From the NCBI RefSeq assembly GCF_028369135.1, contig NZ_JAPWHW010000005.1:124001-188000 (forward strand): a DNA stretch of 64,000 bases, in the 5' to 3' direction. Source of the DNA: Roseovarius sp. ZX-A-9 (GTDB lineage: Bacteria > Pseudomonadota > Alphaproteobacteria > Rhodobacterales > Rhodobacteraceae). The notes beneath the pieces were generated by a model. The model searched no databases, was not told the DNA's origin, and was given only the letters and a program-made list of their open reading frames with translations. Made by a program: the position numbers and the translations under genes. Positions 36,083 through 45,028 of this stretch are shown one piece after another. Within the stretch, counting starts at the first letter, position 1; each line of letters opens with the position of its first letter.

Positions 36083-38123
36083 ATATGGTCCTCCCGGGTT
36101 CATTGACCTGCGTCAGGGCAGGGTCGAACAGGTTTGTGCGGCTGAGGTGGTTGGCATAGGTCTCATTGGTGACGTTGTTCACACCTGCGCGCAGGCTCGC
36201 TGCTTCACTCAGTTCGTAGCTGCCGAACAGGTCGAGCGTGGCGTATCCCGAGGTTGTGCCGGGATCGCGGGCCGGGTCGATCCGGCTTTGCTCGGTCGCC
36301 CAGTTTACGCGCGCACCGGCGCGCCACGAATCCCGCCCATAGGCCGCGGAAACCTGCCCTTGCAACGGCGGGATCTGCGCCAGCGCGCGGTTATCAGTGG
36401 TGTTCTCGCCATAGGTATAGGTGGCGTCCCCCCAAATCTCCCAACCGTTCCCTTCCCATCCGGCGGCGATTTCGACCCCGGCCAGTTGGGCATTCACGTT
36501 GCGATAGGTGGTCGTTCCCGCAACGCTGAACTGATCGCGCAGGATGTAGTCATCCACCCAATCCGCATAGGCGTTGGCATTGAGATACCAAGCACCCCGG
36601 TCGATCTGCACCCCGAAATCAAGCTGGTAGTGCTTTTCCGGATTGATGTCGGGGTTGCCGACCCAGCCCATGCGCGCGATCGAACGCTCGGTCGCATCCG
36701 CCGTTCGCACAGACCGCGATACGCCAGCGAATAACAGCGTGCCGGCATCCAACTCATGCTCAAGGCGCAGCAATCCGCCAAAGTTGTGCTCTTCCCGCGC
36801 GGAATTGAAGTTGGTGCCGTACTGCGCGGTGTAGAGCGCATTCGGCGAGGGGCCGAGCGCGGGCGTCACTGCGGCCTTGTCGGCATCGGCCCGGACATAG
36901 TCGTAGCGCAGGCCGTATTTCAGACGCGTCGCCTCGGTGATCTCGGTCTCGGCCTCGAAATAAAGGCCGGTCTGCGCAATCGTCGTATCCGGCCAGATCA
37001 GGAACTGCGCCCGCGCCGGGTTCTCGGCTTCCAGCATGGGAATCATCGCGGGCATCCCGCCAAAGGCTGTCGCATCGCGCCTATTGGCCTGATGGTCGAG
37101 CCCGATCTTAACCTCGGTCGCGCCAAAGCTCAGATGAGCCTCAAGCTTGCCGCCCAGAGTGTCCGAGGTCGCAGGCGTGCGCATCGCCATCGCGCCCACG
37201 GGCCGCAGCGAGTAGTTGTCCATCACGTGATCGACCGCGGTATGGTAAAGCACCCCTTCGATGCGGATCAGAGCGCCTGCATCCACATCCACGCCACCGC
37301 GCAGACGGTAGGTGATCGCCTCGTCAAAGGGGCTGTCCATGCCCGCACCGGGGAAAAGCATATCCTCGGCCAATTTGTATTCGGCGTCGAAAGCCAGATC
37401 GGCGCCATTGCCCGAATACCCAAGGGTCACGCCGGCGCTTTTCTCGTCAAAGGAACTTCGCACGCTTTGTCCCGAACCGTCCTTGTAGTTATCGGCCGAT
37501 TTGATCTCTCCGCCGGCCTCCATGTAGAATCCGCCGCCCAGATCGACGGTAAACTGCCCGCCCAGATCGATATTGCCGCCGTTGCTGGAAAGGCCGGTCC
37601 TGAATTCACCTGAAAAACGCGTTTCCTGCTCCAGCTCCGGCGCTTCGCGTTCAAGGATCACTGTCCCGCCTGATCCGCCGGGGCCATGTGTCACACTGGC
37701 ATAACCCTTTTCCACGATGATCCGGTCGGCGCGGTTGAACGACGCCGTCGCGGTCGGCGGGTCCATGCGGTTAGGACAAGCACCATAGGTGAATGAGCCC
37801 GCGTCGATCACGTTGAGCTGGTTTTGCTGCTGGCCGCGGATGACCAGTTCAAGGCCGTGACCACCCATACGCCCCGAAGTCACACCGGGGACCGAGCGCA
37901 AGGCCTCCGCCCCATCCTGCGCAGGGGCCGTGCCAAGATCGATCTCGTCAACCACGGTCGACATGGGGCCGTCGGCAATGGTCTGGTTTTGCACCAGAAT
38001 GGGGTCGAGCGCGATCGTGATCGCATCGCTTTCCTGCGCGAAGGCCAAGTTGGAGGTCGAGCACATCAGCAGGACGGTCGTGCCGAAGCACGCGTGTTTT
38101 TTTAGGGTCATTCGAATTGTCAT
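36057..38123 (-). CDS. TonB-dependent copper receptor (OprC/NosA-type)
   Basis: A 688-aa outer-membrane receptor: signal peptide (about residues 1-30, ending in LAFAQ), a plug domain with RSVPGVTSG and VIRGQQQNQLNVIDAG, then a 22-strand-type barrel ending in TIYVSLDTRF. The plug holds CPNRMDPPTA, close to the GGRMDPPTAY element of OprC/NosA copper receptors. The barrel has the family's SRSVRTADATER segment and several Met-rich stretches (GGMPAMIPMLE) suited to copper. Start 38123 gives the best signal peptide; 38111 is also possible. Followed by exbB, two exbD and tonB in one operon. Copper as the ligand is inferred from motif similarity. Confidence 0.85.
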   Translation of the reverse strand: MTIRMTLKKHACFGTTVLLMCSTSNLAFAQESDAITIALDPILVQNQTIADGPMSTVVDEIDLGTAPAQDGAEALRSVPGVTSGRMGGHGLELVIRGQQQNQLNVIDAGSFTYGACPNRMDPPTATASFNRADRIIVEKGYASVTHGPGGSGGTVILEREAPELEQETRFSGEFRTGLSSNGGNIDLGGQFTVDLGGGFYMEAGGEIKSADNYKDGSGQSVRSSFDEKSAGVTLGYSGNGADLAFDAEYKLAEDMLFPGAGMDSPFDEAITYRLRGGVDVDAGALIRIEGVLYHTAVDHVMDNYSLRPVGAMAMRTPATSDTLGGKLEAHLSFGATEVKIGLDHQANRRDATAFGGMPAMIPMLEAENPARAQFLIWPDTTIAQTGLYFEAETEITEATRLKYGLRYDYVRADADKAAVTPALGPSPNALYTAQYGTNFNSAREEHNFGGLLRLEHELDAGTLLFAGVSRSVRTADATERSIARMGWVGNPDINPEKHYQLDFGVQIDRGAWYLNANAYADWVDDYILRDQFSVAGTTTYRNVNAQLAGVEIAAGWEGNGWEIWGDATYTYGENTTDNRALAQIPPLQGQVSAAYGRDSWRAGARVNWATEQSRIDPARDPGTTSGYATLDLFGSYELSEAASLRAGVNNVTNETYANHLSRTNLFDPALTQVNEPGRTIYVSLDTRF

Positions 38124-38203
38124 CCAGGGTTTTGTTGGAAAAACGCGCGCACCCACCCTAGGCACCGCCGACAGGGCAAATCACGCGAAGATGTCTGGCA
38201 ACA

Positions 38204-38596
38204 TTAACCGAATGGTGGAGCGCGAATGGCATCAAGCCAGTCGCCATGCTGGCCACGGGTCTGGGGCGAGGGGGTGTAGCCATACCGCAATGTCGATATG
38301 ATGCGACTTGCATCGACAGGTTCCAAACCGCAGTCGAGCACGGCCGCCGACACGATACAGAGCGGGCAATGCCCGTTCGGCATGGGCGTACCGTCTGCAT
38401 CATCGTCGTTCGCAGGCATCGAAATTGTGCGCGTACCGCCGTCCGAGCAGATGACGATACTGAAACCCGAGGCGCCATCGTCATTCACGGCCTCGACCGG
38501 CAGGAACGCAACCGCGACCTGTACCGCAAGCAGCGCGGACAGCATAAACGCCAAAAGCCCGCTGGGATTGGCTGGTAGGATCAGGCGCGATTTCAT
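38204..38596 (-). CDS. DUF2946-like small secreted/membrane protein
   Basis: A 130-aa protein with an N-terminal hydrophobic segment (about residues 13-32) and a Cys-containing tail: VICSDGG, then NGHCPLCIV, then LDCG. This CPLC layout is that of the DUF2946 family, often encoded beside copper receptors in proteobacteria. It is the first gene of the receptor-exbB-exbD-exbD-tonB operon, about 80 bases ahead of the receptor. Metal binding is plausible but unproven. Confidence 0.75.
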   Translation of the reverse strand: MKSRLILPANPSGLLAFMLSALLAVQVAVAFLPVEAVNDDGASGFSIVICSDGGTRTISMPANDDDADGTPMPNGHCPLCIVSAAVLDCGLEPVDASRIISTLRYGYTPSPQTRGQHGDWLDAIRAPPFG

Positions 38597-39016
38597 AGGG
38601 CAGTTTATCTGTCACGAAGATGTGAATTGGCAAGGTGAACAATTGCCGCACAGTCGGCTGCTCCTTTGATGGCTTTCATGCGAACAGCCAGCAAGAGTAA
38701 AATGTCGACCACACGCATCATGCTAGCGGTTTTCACTTGTTTCGCTGTTCGTCAGAATGCCAATCGACAACGGGTACAACGGAAGGGATCGACCGGATAT
38801 CCGACCCTCGCCCGGGACCACGCTGATGTCGGCTCTGGGCGAAAACTTTATGGACCCGTTGATTTGAGACCATCATGTCGCATTTCTCAGAACCGGAAAC
38901 GACATGCTCGCATTCACGCTTCGTGTTGCCCCGCTTCAGGCGCAGCGGTTGTATATCCTTTCCAAAAGTCGGCAGACGGAGTAGGCATTCCAATCTTTGA
39001 AGATTTGGAACAAATC
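38597..39016. other. Low-density intergenic region between the copper operon and yaeQ
   Basis: About 420 bases divide two divergent genes. The codon bias of real genes is absent in every frame. It should contain promoters for the DUF2946 operon and for yaeQ, but I cannot point to a good promoter or operator. Open frames that cross it and extend the yaeQ frame upstream have no recognisable similarity and are treated as non-coding. Confidence 0.45.
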
Positions 39017-39562
39017 ATGGCGCAAAAGGCCACTATTTATAAAGTTGAACTCTCGGTCTCTGACATGGATCGTCACTATTACGAGACCCATAAACTGACC
39101 GTGGCCAAACATCCCTCAGAGACGGATGAACGACTGATGGTGCGCATTCTCGCTTTTGCGCTGAATGCCCATGAGCATCTGGAAATGACCAAGGGCCTCT
39201 CAACGGATGACGAGCCAGACATCTGGCAGAAGAGCCTGAGCGGAGAGATTGATGTGTGGGTGGCGTTGGGCCTTCCAAGCGAGAAGGTGATCCGTCAGTC
39301 CTGTGGCAAGGCCGGCAAGGTGATCATCTACCCCTATGGTGGCAGGACTGCCGAGATGTGGTGGGACAAGGTCAAGAACAGCACCACCCGTTTTGACAAT
39401 CTCCATGTGACAAATTTTTCCGAAGCCGAAACAGGCGCACTGGCCAATCTGGCAAGCCGCGCGATGAAGCTCCAGGTCAACATTCAGGACGGCGATGTGA
39501 TGATCAGTGTTGATGACAGCGTCGCTTACGTTACCCCCGTAAAATGGAAAAGCGCTGCGTGA
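39017..39562 (+). CDS. yaeQ: YaeQ family protein
   Basis: A 181-aa protein with the YaeQ pattern throughout: MAQKATIYKVELSVSDMDRH at the start, HPSETDERLMVRILAFALNA, then WVALGLPSEKVIRQSCGKA and WWDKVKNSTTRF. The family adopts a PD-(D/E)XK nuclease-like fold with unknown biological role. An in-frame extension to 38666 exists, but the conserved family start is at 39017. It is single, with no operon partners. Confidence 0.92.
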   Translation: MAQKATIYKVELSVSDMDRHYYETHKLTVAKHPSETDERLMVRILAFALNAHEHLEMTKGLSTDDEPDIWQKSLSGEIDVWVALGLPSEKVIRQSCGKAGKVIIYPYGGRTAEMWWDKVKNSTTRFDNLHVTNFSEAETGALANLASRAMKLQVNIQDGDVMISVDDSVAYVTPVKWKSAA

Positions 39563-39795
39563 TGCAGAGTTGCCGTCGGTGTGAACGGCCCGACAGAAGA
39601 TATTCTGACCCTACCATCAATGGGTGTTGCATCCATTTGTCGAGCGACGCCTGGGTGCCTTTAGATATCTCGAAGCGTACAGGTTTCTGAGTCTTGCTTT
39701 GCCGCATAGACGCTCGTTCTTAGATCTGGCCAGACGCAATGACATCGACGACCTTCACTTTGATAAGAGCAATTCCGCAGCTTCCACTGCCAATC

Positions 39796-40320
39796 TCACC
39801 TTCCGGCGGGAAAGGAGGCGGGCACATATTTCCTGATCCCGTGGAAAAAGATGTCGATCTCCAACGCGAGCCCCACCTCGAACTCATTGAGTTCGGGTCC
39901 GCTCCACCTGTGCTGCTCGAGGCGAGCGAGGAAGCCTTGACGTGTCTGTTTGTCGCGCGGCTCTAGCGGCAGGGCCTCGGCGGCACGCAGCAAGTCTATC
40001 CGTTTGTGGACCTCGCGCATGCCTGAGAAAGCTTCCATCATCACTGGCATGAGGCGGGGTTCGTTTTGCCAAGTTCGCCCCCCGAATACTTCCTGAACAA
40101 CTCGGTTTCCGGCGCCGAGACAATCGTAGGCAACGCAGCCCGGAAAACCATCCTGCTTTAACTTGTCATGGATTGAGCAACTGTGCCCCGACAGATTCCT
40201 GCACGGTTCCCCCGGGTTCTTGTCGAATGCGAAATCCTCACCTTTGTCGAAGGCAAGCACGACGCAGCAAAGAGCTGCGCATTTCGAACAATCTGTTTTG
40301 AGTTGGTCGGCCTGGGGCAT
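39796..40320 (-). CDS. Cys-rich protein with a CxxC...CC...C...C module, function unknown
   Basis: A 174-aa protein whose first 90 residues hold an ordered Cys set: CSKCAALCCV, then PCRNL, CSIHDKL, GCVAYDCLGAG. The same block occurs at the N-terminus of some pentapeptide-repeat proteins as I recall, and would suit a metal or iron-sulfur centre. The rest is mostly helical with no recognised domain and no pentapeptide repeats. The start at 40320 (MPQADQLKTDC) is preferred over an upstream in-frame start at 40419, whose extra residues look non-conserved. It lies alone in a low-density region with a transposase relic and a tRNA. Confidence 0.65.
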   Translation of the reverse strand: MPQADQLKTDCSKCAALCCVVLAFDKGEDFAFDKNPGEPCRNLSGHSCSIHDKLKQDGFPGCVAYDCLGAGNRVVQEVFGGRTWQNEPRLMPVMMEAFSGMREVHKRIDLLRAAEALPLEPRDKQTRQGFLARLEQHRWSGPELNEFEVGLALEIDIFFHGIRKYVPASFPAGR

Positions 40321-40651
40321 TGTTGTTTTCGACTTTCGATTGTCCGCCCGAGATGGGTCTTTGCGCGTCCGTATCCCGCGAAACGCCCACGGAATGCAAG
40401 ATCTGGCCTTGGAAGCCAAGTTCTCGGTCTACAGGCGTGCCGGGCTGCTTGCGCCTATTTGGGGGGGGATAGAATTCGGTTGCGCGTGCCTCCAGCAGGA
40501 GGCGTCGCCTACGCTTAACCCAAATGACGGCTGCGGCGCACTTCTCAAAGGGCGGAAAGCGCCGCGAGCGGCCGAGGCAATCAGGGCAGCCCCGGACCTT
40601 CGCCGCACCACGCATGAATTTCTTGAAGTTTAGTCGACGATGTGACCGGAG
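40321..40651. other. Gene-poor stretch before the IS5 relic
   Basis: About 330 bases without a supported gene. It includes a run of eight G (40460 area) and no frame with consistent coding bias. It may be further decayed insertion-sequence or gene debris, but I recognise nothing specific upstream of the IS5-like relic. Confidence 0.35.
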
Positions 40652-40886
40652 ATGGACTGGGAAGCCACACCATCAGTCCGGCATGGGTGCCGGCAGACCT
40701 ACAGAGATGCCGCGGGCCATGCATGCCTTAAGAGGACGGAGTTTTTGGGCGTGACGCTGCGGCAAACCACCGGTTGGCGAAATCCAAGAAAGTGACGATA
40801 ACCGGCTTGGTGGGGCCTCTCTGGTGAAGGTGGCCGATCTGGAGTTGCTGATCAAGCGGACCGGCGCCAAGCGAGGCACGTCCTGA
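40652..40886 (+). pseudogene. Degenerate IS5-family transposase fragment
   Basis: The frame from 40652 reads MDWEATPSVRHG, then CRQTYRDAAGHACLK and FLGVTLRQTTGW, corresponding to the IS5-type transposase stretch normally reading like RQxTYSDAAIQTCL and LFGMALRQTTGF. It stops at once, and another frame continues with VADLELLIKRTGAKRG, corresponding to the LLIDSTGIK catalytic region. About 75 bases expected between the two blocks are missing. No intact terminal repeats were seen. The relic is 60 bases from a tRNA-Leu gene. Confidence 0.6.
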
Positions 40887-40946
40887 GGGGCTGCAATCGT
40901 GGCCCTTCTTTTCCTTGCATGAAAATATGGGCCTCAAGCAAAAAAG

Positions 40947-41032
40947 TGGTGCGGTCGGAGAGACTCGAACTCTCACGGGTGTTACCCCACAGCGACCTCA
41001 ACGCTGCGCGTCTACCATTCCGCCACGACCGC
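40947..41032 (-). tRNA. tRNA-Leu (GAG anticodon)
   Basis: On the minus strand the sequence starts GCGGTCG and ends CGACCGC, then A and an encoded CCA, closing a perfect acceptor stem. The anticodon arm is CAGCG-TTGAGGT-CGCTG, giving anticodon GAG for leucine CUC/CUU codons. A long variable arm (TGGGGTAACACCC) and the T-arm GAGAGTTCGAGTCTCTC fit a class II leucine tRNA. 86 bases including CCA. Confidence 0.95.
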
Positions 41033-41142
41033 AATCCGTGATGGTCAGAGGCGTTTAGCTGACCCGAAGAGGTTTGTGAAGGCCAAATTCGCACCTATCA
41101 CAGCGGCTTTTCAACCGCGCGGGCGCGCTGTATCAGGCGGGT

Positions 41143-41799
41143 ATGGTGGAATGGGTCATCTCTGACGGTTTGACAGATTACGAACACGCTTTGCACGTGA
41201 TGGAAACGCGCGTCAAAGCGATAGCCCGGGGCGACGCCGACGAGATGATCTGGCTGGTCGAGCATCCGCCCCTCTATACCTCGGGCACATCGGCCAATCC
41301 TGCCGATCTGACCGACCCGGACCGCTTTCCGGTTTATGAGGCGCGGCGCGGCGGGCAGTACACCTATCACGGCCCCGGCCAGCGTGTCGTCTATGTCATG
41401 CTCGATGTCGGGCGGCGTGGCCGTGACGTGCGCGCCTTTGTCCGGCAGCTTGAGGCATGGGTGATCGCCACGCTGGAGCGTTTCAACGTGCGCGGCGAAA
41501 TCCGAGCGGGCCGCGTCGGCGTCTGGGTCGAACGCCCCGAGAAGCCACGCAGCGCCACCGGCGCAGTGACCGAGGACAAGATTGCTGCCATCGGCATCCG
41601 CCTGCGCAAATGGATCAGTTTCCACGGCATCTCGATCAACGTCGAACCGGATCTGGAGCATTTCAGCGGTATCGTGCCTTGCGGAATCACTGACCACGGC
41701 GTGACCAGCCTCGTTGACCTGGGCCTGCCGGTGGCGATGGAAGACGTGGATGTGGCATTGCGTCAGACCTTTGATGGCGTGTTCGGCACGCCGGGCTGA
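41143..41799 (+). CDS. lipB: Octanoyl-[acyl carrier protein]:protein N-octanoyltransferase
   Basis: A 218-aa LipB that transfers octanoyl from acyl-ACP to lipoyl domains in the first step of lipoate assembly. Key motifs are [12 protein letters not shown] (about residues 68-79), the catalytic Lys in [12 protein letters not shown] (about 147) and the catalytic Cys in [11 protein letters not shown] (about 183). The length matches the family. It is a single gene between a tRNA and a methyltransferase gene. Confidence 0.96.
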   Translation: MVEWVISDGLTDYEHALHVMETRVKAIARGDADEMIWLVEHPPLYTSGTSANPADLTDPDRFPVYEARRGGQYTYHGPGQRVVYVMLDVGRRGRDVRAFVRQLEAWVIATLERFNVRGEIRAGRVGVWVERPEKPRSATGAVTEDKIAAIGIRLRKWISFHGISINVEPDLEHFSGIVPCGITDHGVTSLVDLGLPVAMEDVDVALRQTFDGVFGTPG

Positions 41800-41935
41800 A
41801 GCACCGCCCACGGAATGGGCTCCAAAATCGGGCACGATGCGGTGCGACACCGTGCAAAAACCTTGCAATGCGCCCTTCTACCCGTCAATTTCACTGCAAT
41901 GATCCAGCAAATGGACATAGGGCGGAGGCAGTAAG

Positions 41936-42763
41936 ATGTCAGAAATCACCGATCCCAACAGGATAAATGCGTTCCTTGAACACCCGCTGCCCAGCGTGCC
42001 CAGGGGCTTTCCCAATGGCTGGATGTCGGCCAGCGATCTTCAGGCGATCTATAACGCGGCGCGACGCACCACCGGCGACGTTCTGGAAGTCGGGCCATGG
42101 CTCGGGCGATCGAGCACAGCGATTGCCGCCGGTTTGCGCGACCGCGAAGCGGCGGGTGGCTCGCGGGTGAAATACGACATCATCGACTTTGGCATCGCCA
42201 GCGCCGAGGAATGGCAGGAACGGTTCAATCAACCGCTGCGCCTAGACCATGACAAGGGCCGCGTGGCCGAAGCGATCCTGCACCCTGGCGGATCAAATGC
42301 CGTCATGATCAACAATCTGAAAATGAACGATCTTCTGGGTTACACCACAACCATCATGCGCGGCGATATCGTCGATAGCCCGATCCAGCGCAAATACAGC
42401 ATGATCTTCTGCGATGCGCTGCATGACTTCGCCGAAATCGAGCGCAACATGCCCCGCCTGGCCGAGCTTGTGGCACCCGGTTGCGTATTCGTGGCTGATG
42501 ATGTGGTCACCGACGAAACCGCAGAGCGGGTGCGCAGCTATCTCGACGTCAAGGAATTCTTCTTTACCAAGACGATCCGGCGCAAACGCAGCAAGCTCTG
42601 CGTTTTCCAGATCGCGGATGCGCCGTCACCCCAACCCGAGGCGACCAGCCGCAAACCGTCAAAGGGTGTTACCAAATCGGCGGCCAAGACCGCCAGCAAG
42701 CCAACCGCCAAATCCCGGACGTCCGCGAAAAAGGCGCGCAGGGCGGAGCCCGCCCAAGCCTGA
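41936..42763 (+). CDS. Class I SAM-dependent methyltransferase with a Lys/Ala-rich C-terminal tail
   Basis: A 275-aa protein with a Methyltransf_24-like fold: VLEVGPWLGRSSTAIAAGL is motif I, then YSMIFCDALHDFAEIERN, and APGCVFVADDVVT for motifs II-III. From about residue 228 it continues with a 45-residue Lys/Ala/Ser/Thr tail (KGVTKSAAKTASKPTAKS and so on) resembling histone H1-like basic tails. The GGAGG ribosome site supports start 41936. The substrate is unknown; the tail could bind DNA, RNA or an acidic surface. Confidence 0.82.
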   Translation: MSEITDPNRINAFLEHPLPSVPRGFPNGWMSASDLQAIYNAARRTTGDVLEVGPWLGRSSTAIAAGLRDREAAGGSRVKYDIIDFGIASAEEWQERFNQPLRLDHDKGRVAEAILHPGGSNAVMINNLKMNDLLGYTTTIMRGDIVDSPIQRKYSMIFCDALHDFAEIERNMPRLAELVAPGCVFVADDVVTDETAERVRSYLDVKEFFFTKTIRRKRSKLCVFQIADAPSPQPEATSRKPSKGVTKSAAKTASKPTAKSRTSAKKARRAEPAQA

Positions 42764-42875
42764 CAGGCTGGTGGGGCGCCCGAACAACGAAAGGCCTGGC
42801 ACTGATTGCCGGGCCTCGAAATTCAGCGCACAGATGCCGGCAAAGGTATTTCGGGCGCAGATTCCAATAGGGGTG

Positions 42876-42895
42876 CGACAATATTCGACAATATT
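42876..42895. repeat. Exact tandem 10-bp duplication upstream of ctaD
   Basis: CGACAATATT occurs twice, head to tail, about 125 bases before the ctaD start, in an A/T-rich pocket of an otherwise GC-rich spacer. The second copy runs into TTATC, which together might form a -10-like element. It may be a regulator site or a chance duplication. Confidence 0.6.
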
Positions 42896-43018
42896 TATCG
42901 CCGTTGGCCCGACTCTGACATTGCCCACGCCGCCACGGCGCACTAAAACCACTTGGAAGTCAGGGCACGCACAATTCCACGCTATTTGCCCGGCAACAGA
43001 CCACTTAGGAGGCACCCA

Positions 43019-44692
43019 ATGGCAGATGCAGCCATTCATGGCCATGAGCACCACGACTCGCGCGGCTTCTTCACGCGCTGGTTCATGTCCACGAACCACA
43101 AGGATATCGGTATCCTTTACCTTGTCACCTCGGCAGTTGTCGGGCTGATCTCGGTCATGTTCACAGTCTACATGAGGCTGGAACTCATGGAACCGGGGGT
43201 ACAGTATATGTGCCTCGAAGGCGCGCGGTTCACCGCGGCGGCTGCGGGCGAATGTACGCCGAACGGGCATTTGTGGAACGTGATGATCACCTATCACGGC
43301 GTCCTGATGATGTTCTTTGTCGTGATTCCGGCACTCTTCGGTGGGTTTGGCAACTACTTCATGCCGCTGCAGATCGGTGCGCCGGACATGGCGTTCCCGC
43401 GGATGAACAACCTCAGCTTCTGGCTCTACGTGGCCGGTACATCGCTTGGGGTGGCCTCGCTGCTGACGCCAGGCGGCAACGGACAGCTCGGCTCCGGTGT
43501 GGGCTGGGTGCTTTATCCGCCGCTCTCGACCACCGAGGCGGGTATTTCGATGGATCTGGCAATCTTTGCCGTGCACCTTTCGGGCGCTTCGTCGATCCTT
43601 GGTGCGATCAACATGATCACCACCTTCCTGAACATGCGCGCACCGGGCATGACCCTGTTCAAGGTGCCGCTCTTCTCGTGGTCGATCTTTGTCACTGCCT
43701 GGATGATCCTTCTGGCACTGCCGGTTCTGGCGGGCGCGATCACCATGCTGCTGACAGACCGCAACTTCGGCACGACCTTCTTTGATCCGGCAGGCGGGGG
43801 TGATCCGATCCTCTACCAGCACATCCTGTGGTTCTTTGGTCACCCTGAGGTGTACATCATCATCCTGCCCGGCTTTGGCATCATCAGCCACGTCATCTCG
43901 ACGTTCAGCCGCAAACCGATCTTTGGCTACTTGCCGATGGTCTGGGCCCTGATCGCCATTGGCGCGCTCGGCTTCATCGTCTGGGCACACCACATGTACA
44001 CGGTTGGCCTGTCGTTGACGCAGCAAAGCTACTTCATGATGGCGACGATGGTCATCGCGGTGCCGACGGGCGTGAAGGTGTTCAGCTGGATCGCAACGAT
44101 GTGGAGCGGTTCGATCGAGTTCAAGACACCGATGCTCTGGGCGTTCGGCTTCCTGTTCTTGTTCACCATTGGCGGCGTGACCGGTGTTGTGCTTTCTCAA
44201 GCTGGTCTCGACCGGGCCTATCACGACACCTACTATGTTGTGGCTCACTTCCACTACGTGATGAGCCTTGGCGCGATCTTTGCGATCTTCGCTGGCGTCT
44301 ACTTCTACTTCGGCAAGATCACGGGCCGTCAATATCCCGAATGGGCAGGGAAGCTGCACTTCTGGGTGATGTTCATCGGTGCAAACCTGACATTCTTCCC
44401 GCAGCACTTCCTGGGTCGTCAGGGCATGCCGCGCCGCTACATCGACTACCCCGAGGCATTCGCCACGTGGAACTATTGGTCATCCGTGGGCGCATTCATG
44501 AGCTTTGCCAGCTTCGTATTCTTCTTTGGTATCGTGTTCTACTCGCTCTTCCGCGGCGCGAAAGTGACCGAGAACAACTACTGGAACGAATACGCCGACA
44601 CGCTGGAATGGACGGTATCCTCACCGCCGCCCGAGCACACGTTCGAGATCCTGCCCAAGCAGGAAGACTGGGACAAGAGCCACGCCCACTAA
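43019..44692 (+). CDS. ctaD: Cytochrome c oxidase (aa3-type) subunit I
   Basis: A 557-aa subunit I with 12 membrane helices, the catalytic core of the respiratory aa3 oxidase that reduces O2. The heme a ligand is in [14 protein letters not shown] (about residue 95). The CuB and cross-linked His-Tyr pair are in [17 protein letters not shown], with AHHMYTVG for the other CuB histidines and [12 protein letters not shown] for the heme histidines. Start 43019 follows TAGGAGG closely. Monocistronic here: followed by a strong terminator, with subunits II and III elsewhere, as in many Rhodobacteraceae. Confidence 0.97.
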   Translation: MADAAIHGHEHHDSRGFFTRWFMSTNHKDIGILYLVTSAVVGLISVMFTVYMRLELMEPGVQYMCLEGARFTAAAAGECTPNGHLWNVMITYHGVLMMFFVVIPALFGGFGNYFMPLQIGAPDMAFPRMNNLSFWLYVAGTSLGVASLLTPGGNGQLGSGVGWVLYPPLSTTEAGISMDLAIFAVHLSGASSILGAINMITTFLNMRAPGMTLFKVPLFSWSIFVTAWMILLALPVLAGAITMLLTDRNFGTTFFDPAGGGDPILYQHILWFFGHPEVYIIILPGFGIISHVISTFSRKPIFGYLPMVWALIAIGALGFIVWAHHMYTVGLSLTQQSYFMMATMVIAVPTGVKVFSWIATMWSGSIEFKTPMLWAFGFLFLFTIGGVTGVVLSQAGLDRAYHDTYYVVAHFHYVMSLGAIFAIFAGVYFYFGKITGRQYPEWAGKLHFWVMFIGANLTFFPQHFLGRQGMPRRYIDYPEAFATWNYWSSVGAFMSFASFVFFFGIVFYSLFRGAKVTENNYWNEYADTLEWTVSSPPPEHTFEILPKQEDWDKSHAH

Positions 44693-44715
44693 AGCGTCTG
44701 GCACCCGAGACAGAA

Positions 44716-44747
44716 AAAAGGCCCCGGAGATATCTCCGGGGCCTTTT
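44716..44747 (+). terminator. Rho-independent terminator after ctaD
   Basis: A perfect 32-base palindrome (AAAAGGCCCCGGAGAT and its complement) begins 24 bases after the ctaD stop. It forms a 14-16 bp G/C-rich stem flanked by A4 and T4, the usual bidirectional terminator layout. It lies ahead of a leftward DUF1989 gene and could serve both. Confidence 0.92.
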
Positions 44748-45028
44748 GCTTTGCAGTGCTTCTCTCCGGGATCAGCCACTCGCGACACGGGTCTGCCTGC
44801 CACCGCATCGCTTGCCTGCCGAACGACGCAGTGCCGGACACCGGCGCGCTGGATTCTTTTGATCCCGCAGGTTGTCAGCGCCGAGTTGGTATCGAATCTG
44901 GACGCTGCGTCATCCTCTGACGGCCTGTCGGTCAGCGTGGAATTCGTGAGCGGGCGCCCGCAGGGCTAGACGCCGTCCGGTCAACCCACGCCACTGGCCC
45001 GGCGGATTACCATCCGTGAATTCGATCC

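Noticed and set aside
38733..38993. An 86-codon leftward frame in the gap before yaeQ
   Set aside because: No family recognised, poor codon bias; could be decayed DNA but cannot be supported as a gene.
42659..44407. A leftward open frame of nearly 600 codons opposite ctaD
   Set aside because: Antisense to the conserved oxidase subunit I; no domain, very His/Asp/Arg-rich composition.
44751..44969. A 72-codon rightward frame after the ctaD terminator
   Set aside because: Immediately follows the terminator, has no ribosome site and no similarity.
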